Shown in pieces: positions 16,391 to 25,618 of a stretch of DNA of 64,000 bases. The translations under genes were made by a program, and so were the position numbers. Numbering within the stretch: the first letter of the stretch is position 1; each line of letters starts with the position of its first letter. The notes below the pieces were generated by a model. That model did not search any database. It had not been told where the DNA came from and was given only the letters and a program-made list of their open reading frames with translations. This DNA comes from Peribacillus deserti (lineage in GTDB: Bacteria; Bacillota; Bacilli; Bacillales; DSM-1321), in assembly GCF_016909175.1 (NCBI RefSeq), contig NZ_JAFBFI010000002.1, forward strand, positions 372,001 to 436,000, in the 5' to 3' direction.

Positions 16391-17241
16391 ATGGATAAAA
16401 AGATACAGCTATTGGGAGATTTAATTTTAACAAAGAAGCAGGAGATTGCTGAAAATGTTCATAAAGCCAGAGTGGCCGGGATTCCATTAGCAGTTCTGGA
16501 TAGTCAGGAATACAAACGAATTGTGCAAAATATCATGGATTTTCGAATCCAATTTTTAACTATAGTCGGGGAAACACTCCAAAAGAAGTCAGACACAAAA
16601 GAGTTACTTGAAAAAGTAGTATCATGGGGCTGGGAAAAGCGAGAATATTGCTTCCATGTAGGTGCATCTTTTGATAAAACGATCAAAGATATAAGTTATT
16701 ACCGGAAATATATCTGGGAGGCTCTCCTCCAGGAAACAAGCGCCAATAATTTGTCAGTGTCTTTCAAGTTATATCATTGATCGACCCAATTATTGACAGT
16801 TCTGTTTACCATTTAAGCCTCTCTTACGTTCGAATTTATCAGAAAGCCATGGAGGATGCGAAAAGTGCTTCCATGGAATTATCTGTACCAGTTATTCCTC
16901 TTACAAAGGGTGTTGGTGTTTTACCGCTTATCCGAAAAATAGATATCGATAGAGCTCAGCTGTTAATGGAACAGTCATTAAAACACGCTGTTCAATTAAA
17001 ATTAACGTATCTCATTTTTGATCTTTCCGGGGTTCCATTGGTGGATACGATGGCAGCCCAGCAAATTTTTCATGTAATACAGTCTTTACAGCTTATCGGA
17101 GTAAAAACAATATTGACCGGAATTAGGCCTGAAATTGCCCGGACTATGGTAAGCCTGGGGACGAATAAAGAAGAAATCTTGGTAAAAGCCAGTTTAGAGC
17201 AGGCTTTAAAACACACTCAATCCATCAAACAACTGATTTGA
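16391..17241 (+). pseudogene. RsbR-type stressosome protein (RsbT co-antagonist), frameshifted
   Basis: Two frames form one RsbR paralogue of about 283 residues. The N-terminal non-heme globin-like part starts at ATG 16391 (MDKKIQLLGDLILTKKQEIA), with GGGGGA upstream, and ends prematurely at TGA 16778-16780. The overlapping frame carries SLIDPIIDSS and the C-terminal STAS domain (VPVIPLTKGVGVLPLIRKID, DLSGVPLVDTMAA, TGIRPEIARTMVSLG). Both threonines equivalent to the RsbRA phosphorylation sites (in VDT and in IART) are kept. Adding one G at about 16768 restores FKVISLIDPIID, so a single-base loss breaks the gene. If functional it would sit in the stressosome upstream of SigB. Confidence 0.82.
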
Positions 17242-17269
17242 AACAATAAATAATACTTACGCAGGCTAA

Positions 17270-17299
17270 AAAACCATCGTTTTACATACGATGGTTTTT
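17270..17299 (+). terminator. intrinsic terminator after the RsbR paralogue
   Basis: AAAACCATCG pairs with CGATGGTTTT around a 9-nt loop, followed by T residues, 29 nt past the stop codon. Confidence 0.85.
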
Positions 17300-17458
17300 C
17301 GATTTTTCAACGCCCCCTCCACATCTGTCAACATGAAGGTCGTGTTATTTCTTATCAAAACTTTTTGCTTCCCTTTATGTATGAAGGACAAGGGACTAAA
17401 TCAAAATAAAAAATAAGTGATTTCCTAAATAAAGATATTTAGATTAAACCTAAAAAGG

Positions 17459-18097
17459 ATGAATAACGTGAGAAAAGCAAAAAGCAGTAAAACTCATATC
17501 TTCCTATTCTTAATTGTTACCGCATTTTTTATTTGGTCGCTTATTAAACCGGCTGGAGGATATGGATTATGGGCTGCAGAGGTTGCTCCTGCTGCTGTGG
17601 GATTAATTATAGTCATCGTTACATACAATAGGTTCCGTCTTACAACGCTCTCTTATATAATAATTGCAGGTTTGGCAATCATGACGTTTATCGGAGGACA
17701 TTACACGTATACCAGAGTACCCCTTTTCAATTGGTTAAAAGATGCCTTCGACTTAAACCGAAATCATTATGACCGCTTTGGCCATCTGTTGAAGGGTTTG
17801 TTAGCAATCGTAATAAGAGAAATTGTATTGAGGCAGACTCAGTTGTCCAGAGGCTCCTGGTTAGTAGCTATTGTAACAAGTATTTCGCTTGCAATCTCCT
17901 CTTTATATGAAATTATTGAATGGCTTTCATTAATAATAACAAAGGGGGGAAAAGAATCTAAAAATTTTCTTGGTACTCAGGGCAGTATGTGGGATGCACA
18001 ATGGGATATGTCCTTAACCCTCATTGGCACCATTCTTGCTTTATCATTCCTTTCGCATCTTCATAACAGGCTGTTAAACAAAAATCGAATGTCATAA
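17459..18097 (+). CDS. DUF2238 (YjdF-like) membrane protein
   Basis: A 212-residue polytopic protein with about six membrane spans. Family signatures are TFIGGHYTYTRVPLFNWLKD (about 78-97), NHYDRFGHLLKGL with conserved His-Asp-Arg, ISSLYEIIEW and GTQGSMWDAQWDM, all typical of the DUF2238/YjdF inner-membrane family. Function is unestablished; the conserved charged residues suggest an enzyme or transporter. The ORF opens at 17459, where the first codon ATG follows AAAAGG. A terminator at 18175-18208 ends the unit. Confidence 0.85.
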   Translation: MNNVRKAKSSKTHIFLFLIVTAFFIWSLIKPAGGYGLWAAEVAPAAVGLIIVIVTYNRFRLTTLSYIIIAGLAIMTFIGGHYTYTRVPLFNWLKDAFDLNRNHYDRFGHLLKGLLAIVIREIVLRQTQLSRGSWLVAIVTSISLAISSLYEIIEWLSLIITKGGKESKNFLGTQGSMWDAQWDMSLTLIGTILALSFLSHLHNRLLNKNRMS

Positions 18098-18174
18098 AGA
18101 ATAATATTATATACCAATCTCCTTTATCCTGAAATCTAAAGAAAAATTTGTGTCCCAACAATATTTACAGCTAA

Positions 18175-18208
18175 AAAAAGCTTGGGTGTTAATGACTCCA
18201 AGCTTTTT
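18175..18208 (+). terminator. intrinsic terminator of the DUF2238 gene
   Basis: AAAAAGCTTGG (18175-18185) pairs with CCAAGCTTTTT (18198-18208); the stem ends in T residues, 78 nt past the stop. Confidence 0.8.
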
Positions 18209-18512
18209 AGACATACATAACTCCACTTTTTTAATAAGCCATTTCCTTATTTCGTTCATGAAGACCTCTATGAAACGGCAGAAGAATAATAACCACATAA
18301 ATAACGATTTTACACTCAGCTAAGAATCAAACCATATATTTCTCCTAAGTTGTTCTTCTTACTTTTACGAAATATACAGAGGTGCTGATTATTTTAGCCG
18401 GATGCAGTATTTCTATGTGGTATGGTCATCACAAGTAAAACGAAAACCTCTGTCGGCTCTTTTTTACGAATAAGGACATAGCTGCAGTGTATGAATCTCC
18501 TAAGCAGGGGAA

Positions 18513-19640
18513 TCAACTGTTCCCGATGGCGTTATTGATATCATAATCATGTAAATTTATTTCCAGATCCATTCCAAGCGCCATTTTTGCTAATTGATTC
18601 CCAATATACGGCCCCATCGTTAAACCAGACGCTCCCAGCCCATTTGCTATTATAACTCCATCCCAGTTCGGAAGATAGCCAACTACTGGAAGAAAACCTG
18701 GTGTAAACGGGCGAAAACCAACTCTTGCTTCCAGAAAAGTGCTATCGGATAAACCAGGAGCGAATGTTAAACCATTAGTAAGAAGTTCCTGTATACCACC
18801 TGCTGTTATTCGTACATCATAGCCATCTATATCCTCTTCACGAGTCGCACCTATTACGATTTTTTGGTTATCAAGAGAAAGTAGATATTCATCCGGATTC
18901 AGCATAACTATAGGCCATGTATCCGATTTATTTTCGTCAGGAATCTGCAAATGAACAGTTTGTCCTTTTTGAAAGCTTACTTTAAAATGGATACCTAACG
19001 GCTTGAGTAATTGATTTGCCCATGCACCTGCACAAATAATAACTTTGTCAGCTGAAAAGCTTTGATCTCCTACAGTTACTCCCGTTACTTGGTTTGTATT
19101 AAATTGAAGCGAACCATCACCTTTTATTAGGGTGGCACCGTTTCTTTGAGCAGATCGCAATAACGCATCGCGCAGCGCACGGCCATCCACACGGGCGGCT
19201 CCGCTTATATGGACAGAATGATACTCTTCCTCCAGCAAAGGAAAAAGTTCAGCTGTTTCTTTTTCTGCAAGCTGCGTAATATCACCGAACTCTGGCGCCT
19301 CCGCTTTTCGCAGTTGTACACGCTCTTCCATTTGTCTAATTTTTTCTATATCTTTATGAACACTTAGAATACCTACACGGCTATAACCCGTGTCTGTCTC
19401 GCCTTCGCTCTTAAGTTCTTTTATCAAACCTGGGTAAAAGGAAGCTCCCGCTTTGGTCAGATGGTACCAGGCCGGATTCCGACCCTGCGATAACCATGGG
19501 CAAATAAAGCCTGCAGCTGCATCCGTAGCCTGTCCTTTATCTTTGCGGTCTATAATCAGCACCTCAGCACCCGATTTTGCCAATTGATATGCTGTGGATG
19601 CTCCAAGGATACCAGCCCCAACTACTATGACCTTCTTCAT
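18513..19640 (-). CDS. FAD-dependent oxidoreductase (DAO family)
   Basis: A 375-residue D-amino-acid-oxidase/glycine-oxidase-like flavoenzyme. The N-terminal dinucleotide fold is VVGAGILGASTAYQLAKSG (about 5-23), followed by acidic IIDR for the adenosine ribose. Further FAD contacts are AAGFICPWLSQGRNPAW, VIICAGAWANQLLKPLG (about 200-216) and the C-terminal NGLGASGLTMGPYIG. The SQGRNPAWYHL segment resembles DadA-like dehydrogenases of Bacillus. The substrate is probably an amine or amino acid but cannot be fixed. ATG start, AAAGGGAACGGTT upstream. A lone gene. Confidence 0.85.
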   Translation of the reverse strand: MKKVIVVGAGILGASTAYQLAKSGAEVLIIDRKDKGQATDAAAGFICPWLSQGRNPAWYHLTKAGASFYPGLIKELKSEGETDTGYSRVGILSVHKDIEKIRQMEERVQLRKAEAPEFGDITQLAEKETAELFPLLEEEYHSVHISGAARVDGRALRDALLRSAQRNGATLIKGDGSLQFNTNQVTGVTVGDQSFSADKVIICAGAWANQLLKPLGIHFKVSFQKGQTVHLQIPDENKSDTWPIVMLNPDEYLLSLDNQKIVIGATREEDIDGYDVRITAGGIQELLTNGLTFAPGLSDSTFLEARVGFRPFTPGFLPVVGYLPNWDGVIIANGLGASGLTMGPYIGNQLAKMALGMDLEINLHDYDINNAIGNS

Positions 19641-19736
19641 AACCGTTCCCTTTCCTGTCTCTTACTGAAACAGTTTTTATTGTTAGTATATATAATTCTT
19701 AAGATAAATATAAAGAAAACGGTACGGCTCAGTTCA

Positions 19737-19916
19737 TTAGGATACACCTTCTTTAGCTGAGTAAACCTGAATGGAAGCGGAAATATGGAGAAAACATTTC
19801 TTAAGATAATTATTTTCGAGAGATGAGTAAATAGCTGGGTTCCCCACTAATGCAGCAGATATAAAAATTAACTGAGCCGAATATCCTTCACCATTATTTG
19901 GTTTACTATAATACAT
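19737..19916 (-). CDS. possible 59-residue protein or gene remnant
   Basis: An ATG at 19916 opens 59 codons with balanced composition (MYYSKPNNGEG, then AQLIFISAALVGNPAIYSSL, ending KEGVS). Codon use looks coding, but there is no ribosome site. It may be the tail of a decayed gene rather than an expressed protein. Two 10-bp inverted repeats, CGGCTCAGTT at 19725-19734 and AACTGAGCCG at 19870-19879, bracket most of it, one inside the frame and one just past the stop. Family not recognised. Confidence 0.3.
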   Translation of the reverse strand: MYYSKPNNGEGYSAQLIFISAALVGNPAIYSSLENNYLKKCFLHISASIQVYSAKEGVS

Positions 19917-20161
19917 GAATTAAGTGGAATTCTAAAGAAGATATTAGGTGTAATTTGCTGAATGATCATATTATTAATTCTGTGTTTTAGATAAAAACGT
20001 CCCATTTTAGGTGAGGACTATATGTAAAACGGTTAAGAAATGGTATGAACAGGATACTGGACAAATGCTGCTCAACTAACAGATTAACTAAAAACAGAAA
20101 AAATAAATGATCCTCTAAAGGAATTCCTAATATGGAAAATGTGAAAAAGGAGCGGGAAATA

Positions 20162-21067
20162 GTGAAAGTAGTTGTAACAGGAGCAGCAGGCAAAATCGGC
20201 AGATGGACCGTAAGAACACTCTTAGATGCAGGCCATGAGGTAGTAGCTTCAGATAAAAAATTGAGGGAGGAAGTGGCATCGAGAGACTTTGTTCAAGCTG
20301 AATTACGCGATTATGGACAGGTCTGCCAGCTTTTACAGGGGTGTGATGCGGTGGTACACCTTGGTAATATTCCTACTGATGTGCGGAATACATCTCAGGC
20401 CATTTTTGAAAATAATATGCTCGTTAATTTTAATATCCTGGAAGCTTGTAAAGACTTTAAAATTCCTAAGCTTGTCTGGGCTTCAAGCGAGACCGTTTTG
20501 GGGTATCCCTTTGAAGCAGCGCAGCTTAGTTACCTTCCTGTAGATGAAGAGCATCCAACAATCATAAAGTCCTCATATGCTATGGCAAAGAGGTTGACTG
20601 AAAACCTCTCACAAATGTTTCACAAACTTACTAAAACACAAATAGTTGCACTTCGCTTTGCAAATATGTACGAACCGGATGAATATGAAAAAATTCCAAT
20701 CATGCATTGGAATGAGCAGCAAAAAGATATCCAAAAGAAAAATGCGTGGGCCTATTGCGATGTCAGGGATGCCTCAACTGCCTGTCTACTCGCAATAGAA
20801 AAGGATAATTTAGGATTTGAAATATTTCATATAACTGCCCCAGATACAATTATGCCGGACCTTAGCCAGGATTTAGTGAAGAAATATTTCCCAGATGTTA
20901 CCTTAAAGAAAGATGTAAAGGGACACGAAACTCTTATGTCCATAGATAAGGCTAAGGATGTCCTTGGTTATGAACCACGTTATACATGGCGAAATGTCCT
21001 AAATAATGACGGCACAACGAAAGCGCTGCCCGAGGATCAGCTTGCTTTATCAAAAACAAACATATAA
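20162..21067 (+). CDS. NAD-dependent epimerase/dehydratase (extended SDR)
   Basis: A protein of about 301 residues with the SDR nucleotide motif VVVTGAAGKIGRWTV right at the start, acidic VASDKK after beta-2 indicating NAD preference, VVHLGNIP, WASSETVLGYPF and the YAMAK catalytic Tyr-Lys pair. It resembles uronate dehydrogenase-like and UDP-sugar epimerase-like SDRs. I favour GTG 20162, which has AGGAG 9 nt upstream and gives the family-typical start MKVVVTG; the upstream in-frame ATG at 20132 has AAAGGA and would add 10 charged residues. Substrate unknown. It is a single-gene unit ending in a strong terminator. Confidence 0.83.
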   Translation: MKVVVTGAAGKIGRWTVRTLLDAGHEVVASDKKLREEVASRDFVQAELRDYGQVCQLLQGCDAVVHLGNIPTDVRNTSQAIFENNMLVNFNILEACKDFKIPKLVWASSETVLGYPFEAAQLSYLPVDEEHPTIIKSSYAMAKRLTENLSQMFHKLTKTQIVALRFANMYEPDEYEKIPIMHWNEQQKDIQKKNAWAYCDVRDASTACLLAIEKDNLGFEIFHITAPDTIMPDLSQDLVKKYFPDVTLKKDVKGHETLMSIDKAKDVLGYEPRYTWRNVLNNDGTTKALPEDQLALSKTNI

Positions 21068-21077
21068 CAATACACCA

Positions 21078-21101
21078 ATCAGCCCCAATCAAGGGGCTGA
21101 T
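21078..21101 (+). terminator. intrinsic terminator of the epimerase gene
   Basis: ATCAGCCCC and GGGGCTGAT form a 9-bp stem with a 6-nt loop just past the stop codon, followed by TTAG. Confidence 0.75.
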
Positions 21102-21229
21102 TTAGATTAGGGATCTTATTCTATATGGATCAGGACCTGAATTTTACGATATCATCGATGAAAGAAACATAATGAAAAGAGTTTTTTGATTCTTTTTTTC
21201 GGCTCGGGGCTCTAACCCACTACGGTATT

Positions 21230-21420
21230 TTACTTATGAATAATTCTTGCCCAGTCAGGATGTTCCAGGTTTAACAGCCTAACTGTTTCCACAGCCGTTC
21301 TACAACCACCCTGCAAATGATGTAGACATTTCTCCTTCTCGAGAGTCGTTTCACTTCTTGGAAATTTACTACATATATTAATTTTTCATTGAATCCAACG
21401 AGGCTTAGAAGTGACCAGTG
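21230..21420 (-). pseudogene. unidentified coding remnant
   Basis: Two minus-strand frames look coding and appear to belong together: GFNEKLIYVVNFQEVKRLS, then after a shift EKEKCLHHLQGGCRTAVETV followed by RLLNLEHPDWARIIHK and a TAA. No start codon or ribosome site was found. The remainder of 21102-21604 shows nothing I can support. I do not recognise the family. Confidence 0.35.
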
Positions 21421-21652
21421 CTTCATAACAATCTATGTACAAATCATATGTACATAGTAATTCATACTAATATTAACTATTAAAAAGTAACAAAGAGACT
21501 TCTAATTGATATGCGCACCTTCAGTGTATAGGAGCTTAATCTTATTCCTGATCGACAAATGCCCTTATGTTTGAAAAACGTCATGGGGTGGAAATACCTA
21601 AATATTGAAAATAATACGTTTTAAAATAAGACTTAAGAAAAGAGGTTATATT

Positions 21653-22069
21653 ATGATACCAATACAATCAACCATAGAAGGCAAACAATTAGCTCTGGGC
21701 ACCTTAAAGAAAGCCCTGGAGCCATTGGGTTTTCATGTAGGAGACAATTGGGAGTATGATCATGCACATCTGGATTATAAAATCGATGATGAACATGGAG
21801 ATCAGCAATATATACGTATTCCCTTTCATTCTTTAGGTGATTCTCTCGAAAAAGATCGAGCATTGGTTCAAATTGGAACACCTTTTCTTCTGGACCATCA
21901 ATTTGAAACAGAAGTTGACGATGAAGGCAATATCGGTGCAGTAGCTGCCTCCGTGGACCAGTTTAAGTCACCGGCTGACAGAGATGCTCCTTTTCCTGAC
22001 CGCTACAAAGAATTTGGGATGAAAGTGATTGAACAAGTTGAAGCGGCCTTGTCTCAACACATAGTTTAA
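21653..22069 (+). CDS. yugN: YugN-like protein
   Basis: A 138-residue cytosolic protein matching the YugN-like family: MIPIQSTIEGKQLALGTLKK at the start, GDNWEYDHAHLDYKID (about 32-47), YIRIPFHSLGDSLEKDR and the C-terminal PFPDRYKEFGMKVIEQVE. The family is conserved in Bacillus and of unknown function. ATG 21653 has AAGAGG upstream and matches the family start; the frame open from 21605 adds a basic, non-conserved leader. It is monocistronic, with a terminator starting at the stop codon. Confidence 0.85.
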   Translation: MIPIQSTIEGKQLALGTLKKALEPLGFHVGDNWEYDHAHLDYKIDDEHGDQQYIRIPFHSLGDSLEKDRALVQIGTPFLLDHQFETEVDDEGNIGAVAASVDQFKSPADRDAPFPDRYKEFGMKVIEQVEAALSQHIV

Positions 22070-22070
22070 A

Positions 22071-22108
22071 GAACACTGCCATCCATAAGGGTGGCGGTGT
22101 TCTTTTTT
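22071..22108 (+). terminator. intrinsic terminator of yugN
   Basis: A 14-bp stem (22071-22084 with 22089-22102) and a 4-nt loop are followed by six T residues, directly after the TAA. Confidence 0.92.
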
Positions 22109-22346
22109 GGTCCTTACAGCAAAATTTATATAAGTTTTCCTGATCTTCCATATTGCTCAATTTCCGGTCACCTATTAATTTACAAAGAGACCCTGCTATA
22201 TCTTCCCTATATGTTGTATCAATTAATTGATTATTTAAAACCAGGATAGTTATTCCATTAGCTCCCCATAACTCTTTTTGTCTAATTCTTCATAGAGATG
22301 TGACATAATGAAATACCTCGTTTAAATGCTGCTTAATAGGGACTAT

Positions 22347-23279
22347 TTACTTATTTTTTAAACGTCGATCATAGGAAACAGCATAGGCATGATGACGAAA
22401 GTGTAAAATCGGATCCTCGGAACACTCAATGCCACGAGGCACAACTGTTGGGTCAAAAAATAAATCTTCAGGGCATTTATCCATTTTACGGTGAATAGCT
22501 AAGTGTCCGATCGTTATCTGCTGCCTGTCTCCCGGCCATACAACAGTTGGATCATCTGTCGGATCATTTTCTTTGCCCAATTGAATATTTAGATTAAATC
22601 CTATAGGACCATTACTAAGCCTCTGATCCAGCTCTTCATCCAGATAATTGTGGAGAAGCTTAGCTGCTTCCTTTTTAGTATACATGCTTAATCCGGCATC
22701 TGGCTCCCATAGATATTTAACCGCCTGACGCTTTCCGTTTTCGTTTATAAAATAAAACGCATGAATAGAGAAATACTGAGCCATTGCATAGCTTGCAGGC
22801 AAGCGGATTTCTTTTATCATTTTAAAAAAGGCCTTGCTCTCAGGAAACTTGGCCGCAATTTTTTGTAAAGCCTTTATATCAGGCAAGCCTTTTTTAGCTG
22901 TTGACATTAACTTTGTGACTTCTATAAAAGTTTCCGGTGTTCGGGCAAAAAACAGGGGAATGGTAGTACAGACTAAATTAGTTATCTGATTATTTGGCAA
23001 AGCAAACTGTACAGCCATGCCCTTGGGAGGCGTTAACCCATCACTATGATTCGGATTACTAGAGCTGTTAGAAAAACGCACAATCACTGAAACTTCCTCT
23101 GATTGTAAATGCGGTGCGTCAGTGAAAAGTGCTGCCCGGCCATTCGGCTTAAAAATGCCCTCATAGCAATTTCCTCGTGCATGCGCTCGTCTCAGGCCTG
23201 GAAACTTCCCCGCTGCCTCTTCAATATGGTCAATGGATTCATCCGCACGATGAAATTCTGGTAATTTTTCTGAATCCAA
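22347..23279 (-). CDS. catalase-related heme protein
   Basis: A 310-residue protein of the small catalase-like family. Visible parts are HARGNCYEGIFKPNG near the N-terminus with the distal His, VIVRFSNSSSNPNHSDGLTP with the catalytic Asn region and KGMAVQFALP, matching the catalase barrel. At the C-terminus, HFRHHAYAVSYDRR covers the proximal heme side. It is much shorter than the 480-residue monofunctional catalases and lacks their flavodoxin-like tail, as in SrpA-type and mini-catalases. It probably acts as a peroxidase or peroxide scavenger. Start TTG 23279 with AAGGGGGA upstream. No transport or redox partner genes adjoin it. Confidence 0.8.
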   Translation of the reverse strand: MDSEKLPEFHRADESIDHIEEAAGKFPGLRRAHARGNCYEGIFKPNGRAALFTDAPHLQSEEVSVIVRFSNSSSNPNHSDGLTPPKGMAVQFALPNNQITNLVCTTIPLFFARTPETFIEVTKLMSTAKKGLPDIKALQKIAAKFPESKAFFKMIKEIRLPASYAMAQYFSIHAFYFINENGKRQAVKYLWEPDAGLSMYTKKEAAKLLHNYLDEELDQRLSNGPIGFNLNIQLGKENDPTDDPTVVWPGDRQQITIGHLAIHRKMDKCPEDLFFDPTVVPRGIECSEDPILHFRHHAYAVSYDRRLKNK

Positions 23280-23505
23280 AGGATTTTCCCCCTTTTATAT
23301 TTTACAATTCTTTTGTATCGATAAATCTACTCTTCCCTGGCTCGGATTTACACAAACCTGTACAGCTCCTCCATTATGTGAGCGAAGACCGCTGCTGATG
23401 AATCGTTAGAGACAAATACGAAGAAGGCTAAAGATGCCAAAGGTGCCAGCCACGACTCCCTCTTATTCTTATATAGAATGAGATAATACCTTTTTTTAAT
23501 TCTTG

Positions 23506-23940
23506 GCTCTGTTAAAGCCCAATATTGATATTGGCACTATCTTGATTGGAGTGGAAGGCGTGAGATCCTCGAAAATGCATTCGCATTTCCTTCGTGCGGT
23601 GACAATTCGAGGAAGCAATTCAATGTCCTGCGGGAAAAGCGGGGATTGTCCAGCTCCGGACTGACACCTTTGGTCATAAGCCAATCGCCGTCAAAAGGCA
23701 AAAAGCGCCTTTCGCCGCCGCTCGTCTTATGCCTCTCAGGTGTCTGACTTTCAATGTAATGTGATCTTTTAAAAGAGTATGTTCATCACAGTTCTTTTAA
23801 AAGAAGCATCTGAAAGTCACCTTCCTCCGCTTTTCTATAAAGGGAGACCCCACAGGCGTTTCACGCCGAGGAGGCTCCCGGACCGCCCGCGGAAAGCGAA
23901 TGCCTGCAGCGTAAATCAACAGGCATGTCTAACAGAGCTT
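23506..23940. repeat. dispersed intergenic repeat, copy 2, with nested hairpin element
   Basis: Bounded by GCTCTGTTA and its inverse TAACAGAGC, this 435-bp element carries the same blocks as copy 1 at 3022-3188 (TTGGCACTAT, GGAAAAGCGG, ACCCCACAGG, CCGCCCGCGG, GGAAAGCGA, AACAGAGCTTAA). Its middle holds two additional pieces: a GC-rich hairpin unit around 23645-23752 (GTCCAGCTCCGG, GGTCATAAGCCAATCGCC, then CTTATGCCTCTC) and an AT-rich inverted repeat (GACTTTCA at about 23746, TGAAAGTC at about 23811). The chance frame at 23496-23684 is not a gene. Confidence 0.75.
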
Positions 23941-24385
23941 AATTCTTAAGGAAACTAGTTTTTATTTAAGCTTTAAAAAGTATTGTTTATCATTTTCCCT
24001 TTTTAATCCTTCAGTAATTTTTTAATGATCTGGCTGGTATGAATGGTCAATTCTTTTTTGCACCGCAGATTCAATTAGTAAATAAAAAATAAATGATAGT
24101 AAAATAATAAAAAATCGTTAGACCATTACTCCCTTGTGGTTGTATACTCCAAAAGAATTCACCTTCTTAATTTCTATTCGATGGCCATTTCCTTTAACTG
24201 TTTGCTTCATTTGTTTTATTTCTGAATTTCTATATAAGAATATATTTTAAACAGCGAGCTAGAGTGTCGGTTAGAACAACATCTGCAAATGATTCAATCA
24301 CTCACTTACAAAGATCTTATAGGCAATTCAATTCTGGTAATGTACGATTATAACAAACTTACAATATTAACAAAGATGCAAAAGG
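23941..24385. other. AT-rich intergenic region
   Basis: No gene of standing. On the minus strand a 30-codon stretch starting MKQTVKGNGHRIEIKKVNSF and ending at TAA near 24122 looks mildly coding but has no ribosome site; it may be a remnant. Confidence 0.35.
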
Positions 24386-24397
24386 ATGAGTGAACCT

Positions 24398-24688
24398 ATG
24401 AAAAGCTTAAAGCATTTCTTTAAGTGGTATTTTAAACGCGGAGCTCATAATGTCAGCGGGCTAATTAGTTTTATATTGATGTTTGGGACGCTCCAGCTGG
24501 TTGATTACTCGGTCATTAAAGCTAACCCGCTGCGTCTTATTCTTTTATTCCTCCTGCTGCTGGCTTTATATCAAGTGTCGGATACTTTTTTAGCAAAGAA
24601 ACTTAAAGAAAAAAATAAAGATATAGGTTTTAGATATTTTCTTCTTACCATCTTTATAATGACTGGATTGAGTACCATCTTGAATTAG
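24398..24688 (+). CDS. small membrane protein, unknown
   Basis: A 96-residue protein with three hydrophobic segments (about 19-37, 44-64 and 78-94), a basic N-terminus MKSLKHFFKWYFKRG and a charged KKLKEKNKD loop before the last span. ATG 24398 is preferred: AAAGGATGAG lies 7-10 nt upstream, while the ATG at 24386 lacks a site. No family recognised. A strong terminator follows within 10 nt. Confidence 0.62.
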   Translation: MKSLKHFFKWYFKRGAHNVSGLISFILMFGTLQLVDYSVIKANPLRLILLFLLLLALYQVSDTFLAKKLKEKNKDIGFRYFLLTIFIMTGLSTILN

Positions 24689-24694
24689 CAGATA

Positions 24695-24735
24695 AAAACC
24701 GCCCTACCGGTCTGCAGCCAGTAGGGCGGTTTTTA
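24695..24735 (+). terminator. intrinsic terminator, 24.4-kb gene
   Basis: AAAACCGCCCTAC and GTAGGGCGGTTTTT form a GC-rich stem with a roughly 13-nt inner loop, ending in T5. Confidence 0.92.
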
Positions 24736-24785
24736 TTATATTTTATGATGGTAAATGCATGATCAGAAATATTAAATCAAAAAAA

Positions 24786-25271
24786 TTATTTTTGTAAGCC
24801 ATTGACAGCATCTCTATACTTTTGATGCCAAAGCTCCCATTCAACTTTTTGGAAATCCAAATAGCTGCCATTCAATACGGCGTTTAATCGCTCCAAACAA
24901 ACATGCCATCCTGCCAAATCCTTTGAGGTATGATCCACAAGGATGGGGATAAATTCCTTTAGTACTAATAAACATCCCTCGGGAGCAGGAAATAACTCAA
25001 ATCGTACCAGGGTGTCACCCCATTCAAATTCAAGAAGAGAATTGGATTGGCAGTTTGTAATTTTTAAAATAAACGATGATCCAGTCCCGTCATTCATATT
25101 GAATAGAATAACTCCTCCTTTTCGAAGGTCCTTCATTTCCAGATTTGGCATCCACTTTTCTAAAGACTCATTTGTTGTTATCGCTGCCCAAACATGATCA
25201 GCCGTCTGTGAAAAATGACGTTCAAATCGTGCAACATACTCGTCCTCAAATTTTTCTATAACTGCAAGCAA
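24786..25271 (-). CDS. SRPBCC (AHSA1-like) domain protein
   Basis: A 161-residue START/SRPBCC fold protein. FERHFSQTADHVWAAIT (about 15-31) followed by LEKWMP is the classic N-terminal helix-grip start. RKGGVILFNM, LLEFEWGDTLVRFEL and GWHVCLERL in the C-terminal helix fit the AHSA1 group (Bet v 1-like hydrophobic cavity). Ligand or client unknown. Start TTG 25271 with GGAGGAATAACAA upstream. Monocistronic. Confidence 0.85.
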   Translation of the reverse strand: MLAVIEKFEDEYVARFERHFSQTADHVWAAITTNESLEKWMPNLEMKDLRKGGVILFNMNDGTGSSFILKITNCQSNSLLEFEWGDTLVRFELFPAPEGCLLVLKEFIPILVDHTSKDLAGWHVCLERLNAVLNGSYLDFQKVEWELWHQKYRDAVNGLQK

Positions 25272-25618
25272 TTGTTATTCCTCCATCTTCAACTATAGTT
25301 ATAAATCAGCCTTGTTTTCTAATGAAATATGCTAATCTTTCCAGTTTACTAGATCATTAAAATTACTCGATTCTCCCCCCCGATTACCATAATAAAGTAT
25401 TCTTTTCTCGAGAAGATTTTCCTTCTAAAAGGTAAGAGAGATCCTAATTTATTTGAAATTTCGTTTTAGCAGATTAAAAAACAGTTCTTCTTACTAAGAA
25501 TGAAACCTACTCATAAATGAGATAGACAAATAGAAAATAAATTTATATACTATGTCCTAGTAAGTAAAAAAATATGTATATGTTCCTTAGGAATATAGTT
25601 ACACAAAGGGGTTAGGCA

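Noticed and set aside
18107-18298. 63-codon minus-strand frame
   Set aside because: It contains the terminator hairpin of the upstream gene and has no coherent sequence.
22110-22346. Minus-strand fragments starting MSHLYEELDKKSYGELME and continuing in another frame
   Set aside because: Possibly a frameshifted small gene, but the evidence is one short start and a shift; no family recognised, so not annotated.
23496-23684. 62-codon minus-strand frame
   Set aside because: It lies wholly in the dispersed repeat.
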